Shown here in pieces: positions 56,601 through 63,816 of a stretch of 64,000 nucleotides of DNA; positions within the stretch are counted from its first letter, which is position 1, and every line of letters starts with the position of its first letter. The stretch is from contig DAOUQC010000001.1 in assembly GCA_030625775.1 (NCBI GenBank), forward strand, positions 123,788-187,787, read 5' to 3'. A program made the position numbers and the translations under genes. The notes under the pieces are model-generated. The model saw only the letters and a list, made by a program, of their open reading frames with translations, ran no database searches and was not told where the DNA came from. The DNA is from Verrucomicrobiota bacterium (GTDB lineage: Bacteria > Verrucomicrobiota > Verrucomicrobiia > Verrucomicrobiales > DEV007).

Positions 56601-56840
56601 GAACCAGGCGCGTTGGAGGAAGTGGGCATGGCGGCTAATGAAATGGCCAAGGATCCTGAAGCCGCTAAGTTGGAATTCATTCCCGAGTCGGATAAGATCC
56701 TGCATCATTCACGTATGCTGAACCCCTACGAAGCCGAGTATCTACGTTTCAAAGCACCTAGCGAACCTGGGGTGTATCCTTACATTTGCACTTTTCCTGG
56801 TCACTGGATCATCATGCGAGGGGAGATGATTGTGAAGTAG
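53601..56840 (+). CDS. SGNH-like / dehydrogenase-type beta-propeller / repeat / cupredoxin fusion protein
   Basis: 1079 residues from ATG 53601. A signal peptide (VSSFVLATVATLLMSTGSVWPA) is followed by an SGNH-like domain. Block I is degenerate (RIAFIGNTLLDRA, no GDS serine), but the GIHLSKEGYKLFGG end is present. A membrane-bound-dehydrogenase-type beta-propeller (about 400-720) contains two Ca-binding loops, DTDGDGKADK and DTDGDGKADH. A helical repeat region (about 730-890, LACDDHNARAAATRQL) comes next. A C-terminal plastocyanin-like domain has His in ATPHNLVIVEPG and the Cys/His/Met set in CTFPGHWIIMRG, the type 1 copper ligands. No CxxCH haem site is present, although relatives often end in one. 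Confidence 0.85.
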   Translation: MKTPTLHPNKGVSSFVLATVATLLMSTGSVWPAPKSLGVAPKKDVRLTFNKKEKPALDPALAKYGMYEKTAARPEVTASVDTGLPLQLNPGDRIAFIGNTLLDRARDFGYFETLLQQSFPEHKLIVRNLAWAGDSLESQPRPLNLADVEQHLTYEKINVIIAAFGFNESFAGVEALPQFRRRLVDSLKKLKTSSFNGKNGPRIVLLSPIANEDIKRVAAGTMNNEQLAAYTAVMKEVAAEQKVGFANVFEATKAAMESPGDDLTVNGIHLSKEGYKLFGGTAYRQIFGKKAPDLNEALRLEVLEKNKQFFRRYRPVNTYYYTGKRSEEHGYNDFLPAMRNFDLMVSNRYKRIWDLAQGKSVQAKIDDSNLSPLKDVWEARGTNPWLSAEDEKKAFIMDPRFDVNLFAGEEEFPDIANPISIRWDSKGRLWVSCSTSYPQIFPGEEPHDKLVILEDTDGDGKADKSSVFSDDLYQPLSFEFGNGGVYVSQQPNLVFIKDTDGDGKADHKQIVLTGLGTEDSHHALHDFAWTPDGDLIFRESIFHHSQVETPYGPVRQQNSGWFRYDPKTERLISFGTYSSTNPWGVTFDEWGQHVASHPIFASAFHALDPFYPEQHPKPIGLQGYSGTCGHDFVDFKTFPKDMQGGFVKARYKPTNRIEFLEWKEGEFGYEEKYVSDILFSSDLSFIPVDLRFGPRGALYVCDWYNPIKSHNQYSMRDSRRDRKSGRIWRITAKGSQPVDPPVIADASITELLDNLKLPEYRYRYWSRRELRDRNPDQVKKALDQWVSGLDSSDPRHRHNQMEAIWMYRGIGRVNTKLLADLLACDDHNARAAATRQLRYWNSNVKNSEVLLKEAANDDSSIVRLEAAIAATYIGSEGALLAMLDTLKHPHGGHLSYAIRTSLGSAPLKKYWGDNEEFKVDHPEIADFYAKFELGQKGKARKKNSKEEDAFDAQKDLKKVTISIVKERLLYSLKSFEVKPGQAVRIDFVNPDATPHNLVIVEPGALEEVGMAANEMAKDPEAAKLEFIPESDKILHHSRMLNPYEAEYLRFKAPSEPGVYPYICTFPGHWIIMRGEMIVK

Positions 56841-56944
56841 CCGACTATGGATTGGACTTGCGAGCATCAGACAAATCAATTATCCTGCCGGATCGAAACA
56901 GGCAAAACAATGGTCTGCCACTGCGGTTCAGAAGGATAAGAAGC

Positions 56945-57790
56945 ATGATTTATTACCTTTGCCTCAAGGGACATCGATACACTGTTGAGGGCTGGTTGCG
57001 AAAATATAGTGGTAGCCAACGGGGGCAATTCAAAGTTTTTGGCTATCGTCAACTGGGAGAATTGTCTGGTCCGGCAACCATTATTTTTACAGATTTTGAC
57101 CGCTTGCCATCGGAAGTTAGAGCGGAGGCAGGGGAACACTGTGAGCTTTTGGAGAAGGCCGGCTACCGGGTTCTGAATCACCCTGGCAAAAGTCTTTTGC
57201 GCTATGATTTACAAAAAGTGCTCAATAATGATTTTTCAGTTTATCGAGAGGATGAACTGCCATCCTGTCGTTTCCCTGTATTTCTCAGGGCTGAATACGG
57301 GCATGTAGGTAGTGAAACGGGACTACTTCGTGATCAGCAGGAGCTATCCGAGGCTGAATCGAAATACCCCGGCAGCTTGGCGATAGAATTTCTTGATACC
57401 AGTGATTCACAAGGTGTGTTTCGAAAGTATTCGGCTTTTTGCATCGGCGAAAAAATCGTACCCAAGCACATTCTTTTCAGCAAACATTGGGAAGTGAAAT
57501 CACCTGATATTGTGGACCAAAAAACGTTGGCTGAGGAAGTTGGTTTTATTCAAAAAAACCCTCATCAGAGAGAACTTAGTAAAATTTTTAAACTCGCTAA
57601 TATTCAATATGGCCGGATAGACTATAGCTTTTTAGACAATAGAATTCAGGTTTGGGAAATCAATACCAATCCCATGTTGAACGTGCCGGAAAATACAAAA
57701 CACGAGACGCGCTCGGAAGTCCACGAAATGTCGGCGAGTTTGATCAACCAGGCCTTTTTGGCTTTGGATTCAGCGGTAAATGTTGCATGA
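56945..57790 (+). CDS. ATP-grasp-like protein
   Basis: 281 residues from ATG 56945, preceded by AAGGA at 8 bp. The C-terminal IQYGRIDYSFLDNRIQVWEINTNPMLN is the metal-binding end of ATP-grasp enzymes (Asp ... Glu-x-Asn-x-Asn-Pro). The middle VFLRAEYGHVGSETGLL resembles the nucleotide-binding lysine/arginine loop, and SLAIEFLDTSDSQGVFRKYSAF resembles the central strand. ATP-grasp enzymes join carboxylates to amines or thiols via an acyl phosphate. The closest type cannot be named. It is followed after 25 bp by a methyltransferase gene, then by a GNAT gene on the same strand, suggesting a small-molecule or peptide-modifying pathway. Confidence 0.75.
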   Translation: MIYYLCLKGHRYTVEGWLRKYSGSQRGQFKVFGYRQLGELSGPATIIFTDFDRLPSEVRAEAGEHCELLEKAGYRVLNHPGKSLLRYDLQKVLNNDFSVYREDELPSCRFPVFLRAEYGHVGSETGLLRDQQELSEAESKYPGSLAIEFLDTSDSQGVFRKYSAFCIGEKIVPKHILFSKHWEVKSPDIVDQKTLAEEVGFIQKNPHQRELSKIFKLANIQYGRIDYSFLDNRIQVWEINTNPMLNVPENTKHETRSEVHEMSASLINQAFLALDSAVNVA

Positions 57791-57815
57791 TGTCGCGAAT
57801 TGAAAGGAAATTACA

Positions 57816-58574
57816 ATGAATTTTCCCGCCATTTCCGACCCGAATGCGATGGCCAGGTTCCCTGATGCGAGAGCAGAGGAACGAGATGCCTTGCTGGAAT
57901 TGGTGAGTCTGAAGGCTAGCCAGCGGGTGCTCGATGTCCAAGCGGCAGGTGGGTTCCTTTCGGATGAAATTGATAGACGTTTGGCTCAAGAGATCACTTG
58001 TGTGTGTATCGAACCTTGTGAGCAACTTGGTCAGCGGTTGAATCCACGCTTTGAGTGGCTCAGGGATTCGGTCGAGCATTTTTGTGGTGTAGCTGATTCC
58101 AGTATTGATGTGGCTCTTGGCTTGGCGGGATTGCATCACAGTGAATCTCACAGAGCTACTGTTGGAGAAATGTATCGTGTCTTGAAGCCGGGAGGGGAGT
58201 TGGCAATTTGTGATGTTGAGGTGGGATCTAAGATAGCGGCTTGGTTGAATGATTTTGTGGATCGTCACAATCCTTCCGGCCATTCAGGTGAGTTTCTGCA
58301 GTTTGGAAATACAGGAAATTTACTGAATGAAGCCGGTTTTACCGAGGTGACGGAAAAAAAACAAAAGGTGCCTTGGCGATTTGAGAGAGAAGAGGACGTA
58401 TCGATATTTTTCAAAGCATTGTTTGGGCTGGATCTGCAGCTTGAGCAGGTTGGACAGGCGGTCGAGGACTATTTTGAGGTGGAGGTGAAAGATGACGGGG
58501 TATCGATTGATTGGCAGTTGATTTATTGTTTTGGGAGGAAAGCAAGGGAGTTGAAGACGTTGTCAGAGAAGTGA
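57816..58574 (+). CDS. Class I SAM-dependent methyltransferase
   Basis: 252 residues from an ATG preceded by AAAGGA. The Rossmann fold has motif I RVLDVQAAGGFLSDEIDRRL (DVxAxGG, a slight variant of DxGxGxG), CVCIEPCEQLGQRL, and VALGLAGLHHSESHRATVGEMYRVLKPGGELAICDV. This last segment is the standard LxxVLKPGG motif of UbiE/COQ5-like enzymes. The acceptor is unknown. It is close to the upstream ATP-grasp gene (25 bp) and separated from the downstream GNAT gene by a stretch holding an opposite-strand gene remnant. Confidence 0.88.
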   Translation: MNFPAISDPNAMARFPDARAEERDALLELVSLKASQRVLDVQAAGGFLSDEIDRRLAQEITCVCIEPCEQLGQRLNPRFEWLRDSVEHFCGVADSSIDVALGLAGLHHSESHRATVGEMYRVLKPGGELAICDVEVGSKIAAWLNDFVDRHNPSGHSGEFLQFGNTGNLLNEAGFTEVTEKKQKVPWRFEREEDVSIFFKALFGLDLQLEQVGQAVEDYFEVEVKDDGVSIDWQLIYCFGRKARELKTLSEK

Positions 58575-58591
58575 AATTTTAAGCTGATTGA

Positions 58592-58849
58592 TTATTTGCA
58601 AGCATTCCGAGCAGCTTCGGCGACCTGCCCGATTAGCTCCTTAATCTTGGGGAGGTGATCTGTGAGTTCCATGAAAGGGATGAAGCTATTTGGTGAGACA
58701 TGCTTTATTCCCTTGAGCGAGAAACGAGGATCGATGGAGTTTAGGGATTTCCAGAATTCACCAGATACTAGGTCGCATATGTCATCGTCGATCCCCCATT
58801 TTTTAAGATGGCCTGGAAAAAAACTAGTATTGTAAACACGGCTTCCTTT
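58592..58849 (-). pseudogene. C-terminal remnant of a truncated gene
   Basis: The minus strand is open for 86 codons and reads as convincing protein: SRVYNTSFFPGHLKKWGIDDD, CDLVSGEFWKSLNSIDPRFS, SFIPFMELTDHLPKIKEL and a final QVAEAARNACK before the TAA. An in-frame TGA immediately upstream (58850-58852) and the lack of any ATG, GTG or TTG before an internal Met mean it has no start. The 5' part ends exactly where the GNAT gene begins on the other strand. I infer a gene cut by a deletion or replacement. No family recognised. Confidence 0.5.
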
Positions 58850-58856
58850 TCAAAAA

Positions 58857-59444
58857 ATGTGTAAACCTGCATTGAAGTTTATTTTTAAAATTGCCACGCA
58901 AGAGTGGGAGTTCGAGCAGATCCATGATTTAAACTACCGTACTTTTGTGGAAGAAATTCCCCAGCATGAAGTGTCGAACAGTTTGCGCAGGGTAGATCCG
59001 TTTCATGAGGAAAATACGTATTTGATTTGTTTGCGGGGGAAGAAACTGGTCGGGATGCTCACCTTGCGTGGGGAGAGGCCTTTTTCGCTGGATCAGAAGT
59101 TGACGGATTTGGATACTTATTTGCCTGAAGGACGGAGTGTCTGTGAGATCCGCTTGCTGGCGGTGGAAAAGGAATACCGGGGTTTGCGAGGGGGGCGGAT
59201 TCTTGCAGGATTGATTGACCTGCTGAGGCAGTATGGGGTGGGAAGAGGCTATGATCTGGCGATTATTTCGGGCACGACTAGGCAATTGAAGCTTTATGAG
59301 CACATGGGCTTTGTGGCTTTCGGGCCGTTGGTTGGATCGCAGAATGCACCTTATCAGCCAATGTATGTGAGGCTTGAGGACTTTGATCTTTTATCACGGA
59401 AATTTCTTGGGGGGAGGGGGGAAGAGCTCACACGGAGGAATTAA
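58857..59444 (+). CDS. GNAT-family acyltransferase (N-acyl-amino-acid-synthase/FeeM-like)
   Basis: 195 residues. The GNAT core contains TYLICLRGKKLVGMLTLRGERPF, SVCEIRLLAVEKEYRGLRGGRIL (acyl-CoA pyrophosphate loop region) and YDLAIISGTTRQLKLYEHMGFVAFGPL. The N-terminal FEQIHDLNYRTFVEEIPQHE recalls N-acyl amino acid or acyl-homoserine-lactone synthases, which use acyl-ACP donors. That resemblance is an inference. It completes a three-gene plus-strand group with the ATP-grasp and methyltransferase genes. ATG 58857 lacks a Shine-Dalgarno and directly abuts the gene remnant on the other strand. Confidence 0.82.
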   Translation: MCKPALKFIFKIATQEWEFEQIHDLNYRTFVEEIPQHEVSNSLRRVDPFHEENTYLICLRGKKLVGMLTLRGERPFSLDQKLTDLDTYLPEGRSVCEIRLLAVEKEYRGLRGGRILAGLIDLLRQYGVGRGYDLAIISGTTRQLKLYEHMGFVAFGPLVGSQNAPYQPMYVRLEDFDLLSRKFLGGRGEELTRRN

Positions 59445-59546
59445 GCTGAGGCTAATCCGATGAAGCAGGGTACGGGATTTCCTAATAATTGGGCAGGATG
59501 ACGAAGGAGATACCGGCTTGAAGGTGGGAGGGCTTACGCAGAGTTT

Positions 59547-61109
59547 CTACTTGCGCCACTTCAGGGGGCTGCCGGGGACTTCTATGTTTTGCTTGAAGAT
59601 GAATTTGGTGGCGTCGTTGCCTGGGGTGGTGATGGATAGGGTGGTGACAGGGTTTTTGAATTGGATGCGCACCAGGGAGTCGGTCATTCCGTTGCCTTTG
59701 AGTGCATTGCCGTCTTGAGTCGCTTTGTCTAAATTTTCGAGAAGGCTGAAAGGGGTATCGAAGGTGACTTGACCGGTTTTGCTCATGCCTGCCACAGTGA
59801 TTTGTAGATTATTGATCGCCTTGTCAAACGTGAGCTGGTGGGAAACGGTGCTGCTTCCTTTAGAGTTGGTGGTGATAATGGCCCCCGCTGATGTGGTGGT
59901 TTTGTGTTGCGGGCCGATCCATTTGATTTGCTTGTCACCAAAAGTTCCTGCGCTTTGTTCTTCGGAGACTTCAGTCCAGTCGGGCGTCACGGAAGCCTGC
60001 CGTTTTTTGGTGCCGTCTATCATGGAGAGTAGAACGATCAGGTCGTTCTGTTCCTGACCGATGGAAAAGGAGTCGCTGTTGTTGATGTCAAAACCTTCTA
60101 GTTGCTGTTCTGCCCAATCGGTGACTCCGTCCTGATCTTTATCTGTCCCTAACAAAGAGGCTAATTTTTCTTTGGATGCTTCAGGGCTGAGAGATTGGTT
60201 AGAGGGATGTTTAAATTCCCAGACATCACTCAGGCTATTGCCATTGCGGTCGATCACGGAACTGCGTTTAGGGAAGGTGGTGGAATACAGGCGGGAACCG
60301 AGCAGCGCATAGCTGTCGGAGGAATAATGGATGCCGTCGGTTTTGGAGTTGCCATTATCGAGGCGGGTTTTCAGGTTGGCGTTGGAGGGGGTGACGCGAA
60401 CCAAAGCATCGGAGCTTGCGAGGGCTGACATTTCCCGATTGATCAGTGCAGCCCATTCGTCATGCCTTGAATAGGCGGAAGCCGGGGTGTCGATCCAGTT
60501 TCCTCTCAAGAGGCTGTAGGTGATTGGCAGGGAGGTCAGGTTTAACTCTTTTTCTAAGGCGCTTTGAACCGTTAAAAAGCGATCTTTAAATTTAGGGGCA
60601 TTCACTTCACCACTGTCACTTTCTCCGGTGATGACAAAAGCACCTTTCCAATTCACCTGGTATCCCAATTTGGACATTTCAGCTTCTTTGCCTTTCAAAT
60701 AAGCGACCATGGGAGGGAAAAGGTTATTGCTCGAGGGGAGGAAATTTTTGATCGAGGTGCCTCCGGAGCAGAATTTAACCAGCAATACTGGGCGTGGAGA
60801 GTGAGCTGATAAATACCTGCCGAGGGTGACTTCCACTCCGACCCGGTTCAAGGGATCGGGGCGAATAGCACCGAGAGGGATCTCTACCGGGTTGCTGCCG
60901 TCTTTCCACGCTAGCTCGTGATAAGCGTAGTGGATATTGGCATCGTAGGGTTGTCGCAATGCTTTGTTGGTGAATTCCTTGCTGTAGGATCTGCCATTGG
61001 CATTGGATTGGCCGTAGATGAAATAGGCATCCACTTGCTGGGGAGCAGCGGATAAAGGTAGGGTGAAAACCAGGGCAAGGGCGGAGAGGGGTGACAGGAT
61101 GACTTTCAT
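59547..61109 (-). CDS. Secreted SASA-type carbohydrate esterase with calcium-binding repeats
   Basis: 520 residues. The signal peptide (ILSPLSALALVFTLPLSA) precedes an SGNH/SASA esterase domain with the nucleophile Ser35 in YFIYGQSNANG, LLVKFCSGGTSIKNF, VITGESDSG and the C-terminal Asp/His in TDGIHYSSDSY. Then come EF-hand or thrombospondin-type-3-like calcium loops, DRNGNSLSDVWEF and DKDQDGVTDWAE. A C-terminal beta domain (about 380-520) is of adhesin or carbohydrate-binding type. The family (relatives of plant and bacterial acetylxylan or sialate acetylesterases) removes acetyl groups from polysaccharides. The upstream gap holds a 7 bp tandem repeat. Confidence 0.9.
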   Translation of the reverse strand: MKVILSPLSALALVFTLPLSAAPQQVDAYFIYGQSNANGRSYSKEFTNKALRQPYDANIHYAYHELAWKDGSNPVEIPLGAIRPDPLNRVGVEVTLGRYLSAHSPRPVLLVKFCSGGTSIKNFLPSSNNLFPPMVAYLKGKEAEMSKLGYQVNWKGAFVITGESDSGEVNAPKFKDRFLTVQSALEKELNLTSLPITYSLLRGNWIDTPASAYSRHDEWAALINREMSALASSDALVRVTPSNANLKTRLDNGNSKTDGIHYSSDSYALLGSRLYSTTFPKRSSVIDRNGNSLSDVWEFKHPSNQSLSPEASKEKLASLLGTDKDQDGVTDWAEQQLEGFDINNSDSFSIGQEQNDLIVLLSMIDGTKKRQASVTPDWTEVSEEQSAGTFGDKQIKWIGPQHKTTTSAGAIITTNSKGSSTVSHQLTFDKAINNLQITVAGMSKTGQVTFDTPFSLLENLDKATQDGNALKGNGMTDSLVRIQFKNPVTTLSITTPGNDATKFIFKQNIEVPGSPLKWRK

Positions 61110-61157
61110 TGCAGAGAATGGAGCAGAGGCAATCTAGAGAGTCAAATGGATGGGAAA

Positions 61158-61188
61158 ATTTGAGATTTGAAATTTGAGATTTGAAATT
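61158..61188. repeat. Heptanucleotide tandem repeat (ATTTGAG/ATTTGAA)
   Basis: Four 7 bp units alternating ATTTGAG, ATTTGAA, ATTTGAG, ATTTGAA, plus a partial fifth. They lie in the 90 bp gap between the SASA esterase start and the Nif3-like start. The last unit is 12 bp from the Nif3 ATG, so copy changes could alter its leader. Confidence 0.75.
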
Positions 61189-61199
61189 AGGGTGTGTTT

Positions 61200-61955
61200 A
61201 TGGCGAAATTAAAAACGATCTGCTCGTATCTGGAAAAACATCTCAAGCTCGGAGTGATTCCGGATTATTCGAATGCTTTGAACGGGCTGCAGTTGGAAAA
61301 TGGAGGTGAGGTGAAAAAAATTGTTGCGGCAGTGGATGCCTGTCTGCCTGTGATCAAAAAAGCAGTGGATGAAAAGGCGGATTTGCTCTTGGTGCATCAT
61401 GGAATGTTCTGGCAGGGGGCCCAGAAGATCGAGGGTTGCCAGTATGAGAAATTAAAACTGGCGATGGATAATGGGCTGGCGATTTACAGTGCGCACATTC
61501 CCTTGGATGTGCATTCGGTTTTGGGCAACAATGTGTTGCTAGCCAAGGCGATTGGATTGAAAAACTTGAAACCTTTTTTCGAATGGCGGGGGATTCAATT
61601 GGGCTTGCGATCTTCAAGTCGGATGAGCCGGGGTGTACTTGTTGAGCGGGTAAAAAAAGCTCTTGGCAGTGAAGTTCATCTCTGTCCCGGTGGCCCGAAT
61701 CAAGTGAGTAGAATTGGAGTGATCACCGGGGGAGCGGGTGCCGAAATTTATGCAGCGGCAGCTGAGGGGATTGATACCTTCATTACCGGGGAGGGGCCAC
61801 ACTGGTCTTATACTTCGGCGGAGGAATTAGGGGTGAACGTGATTTACGGTGGACACTATGCGACCGAGACTTTTGGAGTGAAGGCTTTGGCCAGGCACCT
61901 AGCAGTAAAATACAAGATCAAATGGGATTTTGTGGATCACCCAACGGGATTGTGA
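61200..61955 (+). CDS. Nif3-like dinuclear metal centre protein
   Basis: 251 residues from ATG 61200 (AGGG about 8 bp upstream); an in-frame GTG at 61194 would add two. The family forms a toroidal hexamer with two metals per subunit, although its reaction is not settled. The metal ligands are visible in LLLVHHGMFW, YSAHIPLDVH, FITGEGPHW and YGGHYATE. The N-terminal GLQLENGGEVKKIVAAVDACLPVI is typical. The next gene begins three bases after its stop, so it is co-transcribed with the DNA glycosylase. Confidence 0.95.
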   Translation: MAKLKTICSYLEKHLKLGVIPDYSNALNGLQLENGGEVKKIVAAVDACLPVIKKAVDEKADLLLVHHGMFWQGAQKIEGCQYEKLKLAMDNGLAIYSAHIPLDVHSVLGNNVLLAKAIGLKNLKPFFEWRGIQLGLRSSSRMSRGVLVERVKKALGSEVHLCPGGPNQVSRIGVITGGAGAEIYAAAAEGIDTFITGEGPHWSYTSAEELGVNVIYGGHYATETFGVKALARHLAVKYKIKWDFVDHPTGL

Positions 61956-61958
61956 AGG

Positions 61959-62528
61959 ATGCTGCAGCAGGATTTTTTTCAATCTGATCCAGTAACCTGT
62001 GCCCGTGAACTGCTCGGAGCAGAATTGCGCTGGGATGGTTGTGCGGGAATCGTGGTGGAGACCGAAGCCTATGCTGAACACGGGGATGAGGCCTGTCATA
62101 CTTTTTCCCGAAAGGGCGCACGGCAGTTTGTTGACGAACATGAAGCGGGTGCGGCCTATGTTTACCTGAACTACGGGGTGTATTGGCTGGCTAATGTACT
62201 GGTCAAGGGGGAGCAGGGAAATGGATTTGTTTTGATTCGTGCCTTGCGCCCGACGCTAGGTTTGGATGAAATGTGTATTCGCCGGAAGCGGGAAAAGTCT
62301 GGAGAGCTTTGTTCAGGTCCAGGTAAGTTGAGCATGGCGTTGGATATTCATGGCGAGCATCATGGCAGCAGTTTGGTGCAGTCGGAAGAGCGGGCTTTTC
62401 ATCGCTGCGCAGGTGAACCGAGGACGGTGATATGTGACGGGAGAGTGGGGATTTCCAAAGCAGTGAATCTCCAATGGAGATTTTTGCTGGAGGGAGAAGA
62501 ATGTTATTTCAGTGTTCTCCCAAAATAG
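61959..62528 (+). CDS. 3-methyladenine DNA glycosylase (AAG/MPG family)
   Basis: Removes alkylated and deaminated purines by cutting the N-glycosidic bond, the first step of base-excision repair. 189 residues. The start is ATG 61959, with GAAGG immediately before. CARELLGAELRWDG leads to GIVVETEAYAEHGDEACH, in which Glu of VETEAY is the family's catalytic residue. YVYLNYGVYWLANVLVKG and the GSGPGKLSMALDI-like CSGPGKLSMALDI motifs follow. It lies directly behind the Nif3-like gene and its stop is 13 bp from the convergent GH114-like gene. Confidence 0.95.
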   Translation: MLQQDFFQSDPVTCARELLGAELRWDGCAGIVVETEAYAEHGDEACHTFSRKGARQFVDEHEAGAAYVYLNYGVYWLANVLVKGEQGNGFVLIRALRPTLGLDEMCIRRKREKSGELCSGPGKLSMALDIHGEHHGSSLVQSEERAFHRCAGEPRTVICDGRVGISKAVNLQWRFLLEGEECYFSVLPK

Positions 62529-62541
62529 AGAAGTGGTAAAT

Positions 62542-63399
62542 TCAGTTAAGGGGACGAATGGGGACTGCGTCAAGGCTCTCTACTGTGACGCATGAGCTGA
62601 GGTCATAGTCCCAATGGAGTTTTCGCAGTGTGGCGATGAAGATGAGATTCTGTGTGCTCAAGCTTGTTAAGTTAGGCGCAAAATAGTCCAAGGCAAAGGC
62701 AGTCAGTTTGGGATTGGCTTTTTTTCCTGCTTCCAGCAATGACAAAGTGTCGGTCAGTTGGTGGAGGGGGATGAGCTTTTGTTGGTTGGCAAAACGGTTT
62801 TCCAGCAGAATGTGATCAATGTGGGGAGCAATAGCGGGGAGGAACTTGAGTCCGCCGTTGGCGATCAGCTTGAGTTGGGGGAATTGCTTGCGAATATCGC
62901 TGATGAGAGCCGCGGCCCGTCCGTGTTGCGTTTGCTGGTAGATGAGATCGAGGTCATCGAGGTAGAGGCCATTGAAGCCTTTTTTTATCAGTTGGGGGAT
63001 GAGCGCTTGGATGAGCAGGTTTTTCCATGCCGGATTATCCAGGTTAATACTTTGGGCTTCGGATTCAGGGGATGCTTTTTTCAGAGCACCAGCTTCGGCC
63101 AGAGGTTTGAACCAGCCTTGATTCGGAGTGACCTTGGCAAGGCTGAGGTGGCAGAAAACGGTTTTGCCACTCTTGCGTAGAATTTCAAGACTGATGGCAG
63201 GGTAGCTGGTATCTACGGTTACGAGAGAAAAGGGGGCAAAAGAAATGGGAGGGAACTCTTTATTGTAACAAACAGATAGTTGAGGGGCGCTCGTTGCCGA
63301 CGTGGAGGGATTCGTTGTTTGTGCCTCGCGGGTTTGGGACCATGTCCCAGGTGCCGAGAGCAGCAATATCACAATAAAGAGTGGAGTGAAAACTTTCAT
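62542..63399 (-). CDS. Exported GH114-like (endo-alpha-1,4-polygalactosaminidase-related) protein
   Basis: 285 residues from ATG 63399 with a signal peptide (FTPLFIVILLLSAPGTWS). The TIM-barrel pattern matches the GH114/TM1410 family: APFSLVTVDTSYPAISLEIL, FCHLSLAKVTPNQGWFKPL, GFNGLYLDDLDLIYQQ (candidate catalytic Asp pair) and LKLIANGGLKFLPAIAPHIDHILLENRF. The family is found as polygalactosaminidases and as domains in exopolysaccharide systems. No exopolysaccharide genes are near, so the substrate is unknown. It converges on the DNA glycosylase with 13 bp between stops. The frame is open to 63429, which would add ten residues. Confidence 0.8.
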   Translation of the reverse strand: MKVFTPLFIVILLLSAPGTWSQTREAQTTNPSTSATSAPQLSVCYNKEFPPISFAPFSLVTVDTSYPAISLEILRKSGKTVFCHLSLAKVTPNQGWFKPLAEAGALKKASPESEAQSINLDNPAWKNLLIQALIPQLIKKGFNGLYLDDLDLIYQQTQHGRAAALISDIRKQFPQLKLIANGGLKFLPAIAPHIDHILLENRFANQQKLIPLHQLTDTLSLLEAGKKANPKLTAFALDYFAPNLTSLSTQNLIFIATLRKLHWDYDLSSCVTVESLDAVPIRPLN

Positions 63400-63523
63400 C
63401 GCAGCTTCGTTGATATAGAGAATTTTCACAAAAAATTAAAATGAGCAAGCAATAGGTGGGATTTTTGGGAGCATTTGTTAGAATGATTTATCAAGGGATG
63501 GGGAGATTTGCCAATATGAATAT

Positions 63524-63560
63524 AAAAAAAGCGGCCGACTCCCCAAGGAGATCGACCGCT
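63524..63560 (-). terminator. Rho-independent terminator for the small lipoprotein gene
   Basis: On the minus strand AGCGGTCGATCTCC pairs with GGAGTCGGCCGCT across a TTGG loop, with one G-U wobble and one bulged base. Seven T residues follow. The 13 pairs are nearly all G-C at the ends. It begins 22 bp after the stop of the lipoprotein gene at 63583. Confidence 0.9.
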
Positions 63561-63582
63561 ATGAAGATTTCAACGGGTAAAC

Positions 63583-63711
63583 TTATTTACCACTATCCAC
63601 GTAACCTGGTGTAGCTGGTGGAGTGTAAGTTTGTTGTTTTGATTTGCAGGCTCCCAGTGCAAAAGCACCGGCAACAGCAACCATGGCGGCAATCAGAGTG
63701 ATGGATTTCAT
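63583..63711 (-). CDS. Small lipoprotein (42 residues)
   Basis: ATG at 63711, stop at 63583-63585. The product has a basic N-terminus (MKSITLIAAMVAVAG), a hydrophobic core and a lipobox LGAC, leaving a mature peptide of about 21 residues: lipidated Cys then KSKQQTYTPPATPGYVDSGK. The leader, lipobox and downstream terminator make it a credible gene although it is very short. Mature lipopeptides of this size are known as surface or entericidin-like proteins in other bacteria, but no relative is recognised here. A possible promoter with TATAAT lies upstream at 63748. Confidence 0.75.
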   Translation of the reverse strand: MKSITLIAAMVAVAGAFALGACKSKQQTYTPPATPGYVDSGK

Positions 63712-63747
63712 ATTGAATTGATTCGAGGTTTTCAGTTAATTTGAGTC

Positions 63748-63776
63748 ATTATAATAACCCGCAGTAAATATAATCA
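63748..63776 (-). promoter_or_regulatory. Possible promoter of the small lipoprotein gene
   Basis: On the minus strand a perfect -10 hexamer TATAAT (63748-63753) lies 36 bp upstream of the lipoprotein ATG. The -35 at the expected 17 bp spacing is weak (TGATTA). The region is AT-rich, with a second TATATT nearby. Confidence 0.35.
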
Positions 63777-63816
63777 GCTTTTCTTTCGGATTGCAATGTG
63801 TTTTTTTAGGTGCTGA

